From Asinibacterium sp. OR53 (GTDB lineage: Bacteria; Bacteroidota; Bacteroidia; Chitinophagales; Chitinophagaceae), in the NCBI RefSeq assembly GCF_000515315.1, contig NZ_KI911562.1:1198505-1262504 (forward strand): a DNA stretch of 64,000 nucleotides. Reading direction: 5' to 3'. Below are positions 60,391 through 64,000 of the stretch, one piece after another (the first letter of the stretch is position 1; every line of letters starts with the position of its first letter). Position numbers and translations under genes: made by a program. The notes beneath the pieces were generated by a model. That model ran no database searches, was not told where the DNA came from, and saw nothing but the letters and a program-made list of their open reading frames with translations.

Positions 60391-60864
60391 ATGTCTTCAA
60401 AATTGAATCTTGACAAACTCGATTTCCAGATCATCCAGGAAATGATGGAGGATGCTGAGATTTCCTATGCCGACCTGGGAAAGAAGCTGTTCGTGTCGGG
60501 TGGTACCATCCATGTGCGGATCAAGAAACTGGAAGAACTAAATATAGTTAAAGGTAAAAGATTATCGGTTGACCTCAAAGCCCTCGGATACGATGTGATC
60601 GCATTCATTGGTATTTACCTCGAAAAAAGTTCTTTATACGATACCGTTGCCAAAGAGCTGAAAAAAATACCGCAGATCGTGCGGCTCAACTACACCACGG
60701 GTAACTACAGCATGTTTGCAGAGATCGTTTGTAAAGATATCCAGCAGCTGCGTTTTGTGTTGCACGATGAATTGCAGAAGATCAAGGGTATTGAAAGAAC
60801 AGAAACTTTTATTTCGCTGGAAGAGAGTTTTTGCAGGAATGTAATAGTGATACAGGAAAATTAA
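60391..60864 (+). CDS. Lrp/AsnC-family transcriptional regulator
   Basis: The 157-residue protein has an N-terminal AsnC-type helix-turn-helix (LDKLDFQIIQEMMEDAEISY, LGKKLFVSGGTIHVRIKKLE) and a C-terminal ligand-binding RAM domain (VIAFIGIYLEKSSLYDTVAK, TTGNYSMFAEIVCKDIQQL). Such regulators respond to amino acids. The upstream 170 bp is very AT-rich. It overlaps the convergent ABC permease gene by 4 bp. Confidence 0.92.
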   Translation: MSSKLNLDKLDFQIIQEMMEDAEISYADLGKKLFVSGGTIHVRIKKLEELNIVKGKRLSVDLKALGYDVIAFIGIYLEKSSLYDTVAKELKKIPQIVRLNYTTGNYSMFAEIVCKDIQQLRFVLHDELQKIKGIERTETFISLEESFCRNVIVIQEN

Positions 60865-61931
60865 TTTTTGTTCCGCACACTCAAGGCATCCCTTAAACCA
60901 TTGCCCAATAAATTAAATGCCAGCACGAGCAACATGATGGCAATACCCGGCGCCAGCGCCAGCATAGGGTTATGCGTGATGATGAAATTGTAATTCTCTT
61001 TGATCATCAATCCCCAACTGGGTTGTGGTGGTTGCACACCCACGCCCAGGAAACTCAATCCCGCTTCTATTACAATGGCCGAAGCAAAATTGCTGGCGGC
61101 GATCACCATAACCGGACCAAGTATATTGGGTAATACATGCCTGAAAATGATCCTTGCATCTGAGTAGCCCAATGCTTTCGCAGCTTGTATATATTCCAAT
61201 TCGCGAACAGCCAGTACCTGTCCGCGTACCAGTCGCGCTACGTTTACCCACATGGTGAGTCCCACTGCTACAAATACCTGCCAGAACCCTTTCCCCAACA
61301 TCAGTGTAATCGCAAACACCAGCAAGAGTGTAGGTATACTCCAGGTTACATTGATGAGCCACATGATCAATTCATCTGCCCATCCCCTGAAATAGCCTGC
61401 CAGCGCGCCCAGCAGGATACCAACGGTGAGTGAGATGAGCACTGCGATCAATCCCACGCCCAGGCTCACCCGTACGCCGATGATGAGCCGGCTGAGCAAG
61501 TCCCTGCCGAACTTATCGGTACCCAACAGATAATGCACGCGTATAACCGGTGATGTAGCATCAACGCGCGACAATGCAATCGATTTGCGTTCGGTGATGC
61601 CGTCGTCTACAAATTGTTCATACACCATACTATCTCCTTTCACTGCAACAGCAGTTACAGGAACATATTGCCATTCATCTTCCGCACCATTGATCAGTCG
61701 TTGCCAAAAACCGGTGCGCACCCATTCTTTGTCGCGCCGGATTTTTAAAAGATCTATGGTGAATCCCGGCTTTTTACTGCCGATCTCAGGTATCATGCGA
61801 TTGGCATTGGGTGAATGGTCGGGCGCAATAAAAAAAGCGAACAGTGCAAGCAACAAACTGCCAGCAATAAGGATCATACCAAAGCGGGCGCCTTTATTCT
61901 TTAACAACTTTTTAATAAACGGTCCGGGCAT
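60861..61931 (-). CDS. Peptide ABC transporter permease (DppC/OppC-like)
   Basis: The 356-residue protein has an N-terminal membrane segment, an insert of about 100 residues on the periplasmic side, five further membrane segments and the EAA loop EYIQAAKALGYSDARIIFRH. It matches the DppC/OppC family importing di- or oligopeptides. The partner permease, ATPase and binding-protein genes are not in the window; in Bacteroidota such subunits are often scattered. The 60864 overlap with the Lrp gene is convergent. Confidence 0.92.
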   Translation of the reverse strand: MPGPFIKKLLKNKGARFGMILIAGSLLLALFAFFIAPDHSPNANRMIPEIGSKKPGFTIDLLKIRRDKEWVRTGFWQRLINGAEDEWQYVPVTAVAVKGDSMVYEQFVDDGITERKSIALSRVDATSPVIRVHYLLGTDKFGRDLLSRLIIGVRVSLGVGLIAVLISLTVGILLGALAGYFRGWADELIMWLINVTWSIPTLLLVFAITLMLGKGFWQVFVAVGLTMWVNVARLVRGQVLAVRELEYIQAAKALGYSDARIIFRHVLPNILGPVMVIAASNFASAIVIEAGLSFLGVGVQPPQPSWGLMIKENYNFIITHNPMLALAPGIAIMLLVLAFNLLGNGLRDALSVRNKN

Positions 61932-62062
61932 AAGGATTAACGTAGAAAAAGGAAAATTAAGGAAGAATGACCGATGCAGGGATTTGTTTCGCCGAAAAAG
62001 AATAAAGCTGGTTAAACATTTGCAGTTATATTTTGTCTATCATCTGATAAATCCTAAGCACT

Positions 62063-62164
62063 ATGAAAAGTATTTTTGCGTTTATTCTATCACTACTGGC
62101 CTTGGTTTCCATGATCGTGTATGCCTGGTGGCCCGAATCGAAAAAAGTGCATGAACTGAAATAA
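62063..62164 (+). CDS. 33-residue membrane protein
   Basis: An ATG at 62063 opens a frame of 33 codons, MKSIFAFILSLLALVSMIVY followed by AWWPESKKVHELK: one membrane helix and a short basic tail with no recognised family. The frame ends exactly where the convergent glycosyltransferase gene ends. The helix-then-charged-tail structure supports a real small protein. Confidence 0.5.
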   Translation: MKSIFAFILSLLALVSMIVYAWWPESKKVHELK

Positions 62165-63316
62165 TCATTGCACTTTCCTCCCTTTCCATTGGTAAGAGCC
62201 GAATTTGCCTAACCATCCGGCCACAACGGTATAAGTAATATGGAAGGGCTGCATGGGAAGGAACCAGTACATGGCAGGCAAATGACCATAAAATTTGCTT
62301 ACCGGTATCATAAAGCTCAATTCTACGAGTGTCTTGATTGCGATGAAGATCAGCCAGGGCACCCATCCCCCCCCCGTAAAGAATAAGCTACCGACAAGCC
62401 ACAGGAACAGGCAGGCATTCAGGGCGTATACCAGCGCCAGGGTACGAAATATGCCCCGGTCCTGGTAAGCATCTGCTTTGCTGGCCCAACGTATGCGTTG
62501 GTTGATGAAACTCCGCCAGTCGGCCATAGGCGCCGTGGCCATGATGGCCCCTTGTGCAAAAAGGTATCCCATCCGGTCCGGGTATAACTGCTTGATCTTG
62601 TGCATGAGGAACATATCGTCTCCACTGGCCAGGCCATCGATCCCTTTAAAACCATCCACCGCATAAAATACATCCTTCCGATAAGCCAGGTTGGCGCCAT
62701 TGCACATGGTATGAAAACCGGCCGATACTGCCGCCGCAGTAATGCCCTGCAGACTGATAAAATCCAGCAACTGAAACGTATCGAGGAAACTGCCTTTTGT
62801 TGTGAACATCACAGGCGCCGCCACAAATACCGGTTGGTATTGCCTGATATATGCATCTAAGAGGGAGAGCCAGCCGGGTTTTGCCTGGCAGTCGGCATCG
62901 GTGGTCACCACCCATTCCCCGCTACTCGTTGCGATAGCCAGCTCCAGGGCCTTTTTTTTATAAGAGTTCAAAGCATTGGGCTCCACATGGTCGGCCATAT
63001 TGATGAGGTACAGGTTGGCATGTTGCTCCTGCCATGCTTTTATAACAGCTTCTGTACGGTCTGTAGAATAGTCGTTCACTATAATGACCTCAAAATGGGT
63101 ACCTGGATATGATTGTCCGAATATGGAAGCCAGACAGTTACCAATCTGCCCTTCTTCGTTCCGCGCCGGTATGATGATGGAAAAACGTGTGGGTGTGCCG
63201 GGTGCCGGGGCCGGTTCAAACGGCCGCAGCCGTAAAAACCAGCTGCGGTATTGGAGAATAAGGACAGCGTAGACAGCCAATAACAGCGTTGTAACAATGA
63301 TTATGGCGGTGTACAT
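62165..63316 (-). CDS. Membrane glycosyltransferase family 2
   Basis: The 383-residue protein has an N-terminal membrane helix, a GT-A domain with FSIIIPARNEEGQIGNCLAS, the metal site VTTDADCQAKPGW and the QRIRWASKADAY (QxxRW) motif, and three C-terminal membrane helices. This is the layout of processive or polyprenyl-type GT2 enzymes. The donor and product are unknown; adding a sugar to a lipid or surface polymer is likely. It is divergent from the MarR gene. Confidence 0.88.
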   Translation of the reverse strand: MYTAIIIVTTLLLAVYAVLILQYRSWFLRLRPFEPAPAPGTPTRFSIIIPARNEEGQIGNCLASIFGQSYPGTHFEVIIVNDYSTDRTEAVIKAWQEQHANLYLINMADHVEPNALNSYKKKALELAIATSSGEWVVTTDADCQAKPGWLSLLDAYIRQYQPVFVAAPVMFTTKGSFLDTFQLLDFISLQGITAAAVSAGFHTMCNGANLAYRKDVFYAVDGFKGIDGLASGDDMFLMHKIKQLYPDRMGYLFAQGAIMATAPMADWRSFINQRIRWASKADAYQDRGIFRTLALVYALNACLFLWLVGSLFFTGGGWVPWLIFIAIKTLVELSFMIPVSKFYGHLPAMYWFLPMQPFHITYTVVAGWLGKFGSYQWKGRKVQ

Positions 63317-63368
63317 CGAACAAAGAAACTTATTCTTGGAGATATCACAAAAACAGCCGTACTTTGAA

Positions 63369-63384
63369 TTAGTTGCATAACTAA
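63369..63384. promoter_or_regulatory. MarR-type operator
   Basis: TTAGTT-GCAT-AACTAA is a perfect 6-bp inverted repeat, ending 4 bp before the MarR gene's ATG at 63389. MarR proteins typically repress their own gene by binding such palindromes over the promoter. It may also affect the divergent glycosyltransferase gene. Confidence 0.7.
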
Positions 63385-63388
63385 CTAT

Positions 63389-63835
63389 ATGTCAAACAAC
63401 CAATTTAAAAGAGGGGAGTTATACAGCGTCATCAACAATATGGCGTCTACCGCTGTGGCACGCCGTATGCAGAAGAACTTCAGGCAGGCGGGGCTCGATA
63501 TCACCATCGAGCAGTGGAGTATATTGTATCATTTGTGGAAGGAAGACTGCCTGAGCCAGCAGGAGTTGTGCAACAGAACATTTCGCGACAAACCCAGTAT
63601 TACGCGTCTCATCGATAACCTTGAAAAACAGAAACTGGTAAAGCGTATGCCTTCCAAAGAAGACCGTCGTATTAACCTGGTTTGCTTAACAGAGACAGCC
63701 AAAGAATTGCAGGATCGTACGATTGAACTGGCCAACCAAACGATGAGCGAGGCATTGGTGGGCGTGAACAAGGAAGAGATTGAAACGGTGAAAACTGTTT
63801 TACAAAGGGTATACGATAACCTTACGGGCAATTAG
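63389..63835 (+). CDS. MarR-family transcriptional regulator
   Basis: The 148-residue protein has the MarR winged-helix core: LDITIEQWSILYHLWKEDCL, LSQQELCNRTFRDKPSITRL, and the wing LVKRMPSKEDRRINLVCLTE. It likely senses a small phenolic or fatty-acid ligand. The next gene on the same strand, an acyl-CoA dehydrogenase, begins 32 bp after its stop, so the regulator may control a fatty acid or aromatic acid degradation operon. Confidence 0.92.
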   Translation: MSNNQFKRGELYSVINNMASTAVARRMQKNFRQAGLDITIEQWSILYHLWKEDCLSQQELCNRTFRDKPSITRLIDNLEKQKLVKRMPSKEDRRINLVCLTETAKELQDRTIELANQTMSEALVGVNKEEIETVKTVLQRVYDNLTGN

Positions 63836-63867
63836 CATGATCTTCTTTAACGCATAAATTTCATTTC

Positions 63868-64000
63868 ATGGAAACCAAACAAACAACCGCATTACATGGC
63901 GGCGAATGGCTGATCAAAGAAAGCAATCCGTTCGATACTTTCATTACGGAAGATTTTAATGAAGAGCAAAATATGGTGATGGATATGTGTCACCAGTTCC
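63868..64000 (+). CDS. Acyl-CoA dehydrogenase, N-terminal part (runs off window)
   Basis: From the ATG at 63868 the frame reads METKQTTALHGGEWLIKESN followed by PFDTFITEDFNEEQNMVMDM to the window end without stop. The pattern matches the N-terminal helices of Bacteroidota acyl-CoA dehydrogenases (FadE-like), which oxidise fatty acyl-CoAs with FAD. Only 44 complete codons are visible, so the call depends on this start and on context after the MarR gene. Confidence 0.7.
   Translation, partial: METKQTTALHGGEWLIKESNPFDTFITEDFNEEQNMVMDMCHQF

Overview
The window is chromosomal DNA of a member of the Bacteroidota, most likely the Chitinophagaceae. The evidence is a complete Alternative Complex III (ActA-F) operon joined to an A-type cytochrome c oxidase, a TonB-dependent receptor, Bacteroidota-only small families (DUF5522, the PepSY-like family), a TAnnTTTG-type promoter and a near absence of Shine-Dalgarno sites. 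The species call is inference; no rRNA is present.

Layout. 1-6.1 kb: a DUF1259 lipoprotein cut by the window edge, then a leftward molybdenum hydroxylase operon (2Fe-2S subunit, dihaem cytochrome, molybdopterin subunit, XdhC-like and MocA-like maturation factors). 6.2-12.9 kb: single genes (acyltransferase, ParDE toxin-antitoxin, AraC regulator, PEP-mutase-like enzyme, NTF2-like, DoxX, AAA/DUF4143 ATPase, VOC protein) with decayed gene pieces between them. 13.1-22.3 kb: an accessory zone with a 9 x 43 bp tandem repeat, a DUF488 two-gene unit, a small HTH gene, a membrane gene broken by an in-frame stop, a three-gene ABC-3C conflict system, an anti-phage dCTP/dCMP deaminase with a tiny overlapping gene, and tRNA-Arg(CCT). 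22.4-30.2 kb: envelope and housekeeping genes plus a Fic gene behind a long inverted repeat. 30.4-46.1 kb: respiratory operon actABCDEF - coxB - coxA - ctaB - two subunit III genes - subunit IV, then SCO and DUF420 assembly genes. 46.1-50.6 kb: alkyltransferase-like protein, DUF5522, TrmB and a three-gene surface-modification unit.

50.6-60.2 kb is the most interesting part. Seven tightly packed leftward genes read as one operon: an AbiL-type pair (RloA-like ATPase and RloB) followed by a GTPase-centred conflict system (GASH-like helical protein, two TRAFAC-type GTPases, a GAP1-like 850-residue protein) and a nucleoside-phosphorylase effector. The last two proteins end in the same roughly 84-residue domain, matching an effector-associated (EAD1-type) adaptor domain, which suggests GAP1 recruits the phosphorylase. 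A 37-bp near-palindrome precedes the operon. The segment lies between a tRNA-like RNA of 172 nt with a giant variable region and a 13-bp exact copy of that RNA's 3' end, as expected for an element integrated at an RNA gene.

60.4-64 kb: Lrp regulator, peptide ABC permease, glycosyltransferase, and a MarR regulator with a palindromic operator leading into an acyl-CoA dehydrogenase that runs off the window. All family names come from reading motifs; no database search was made.
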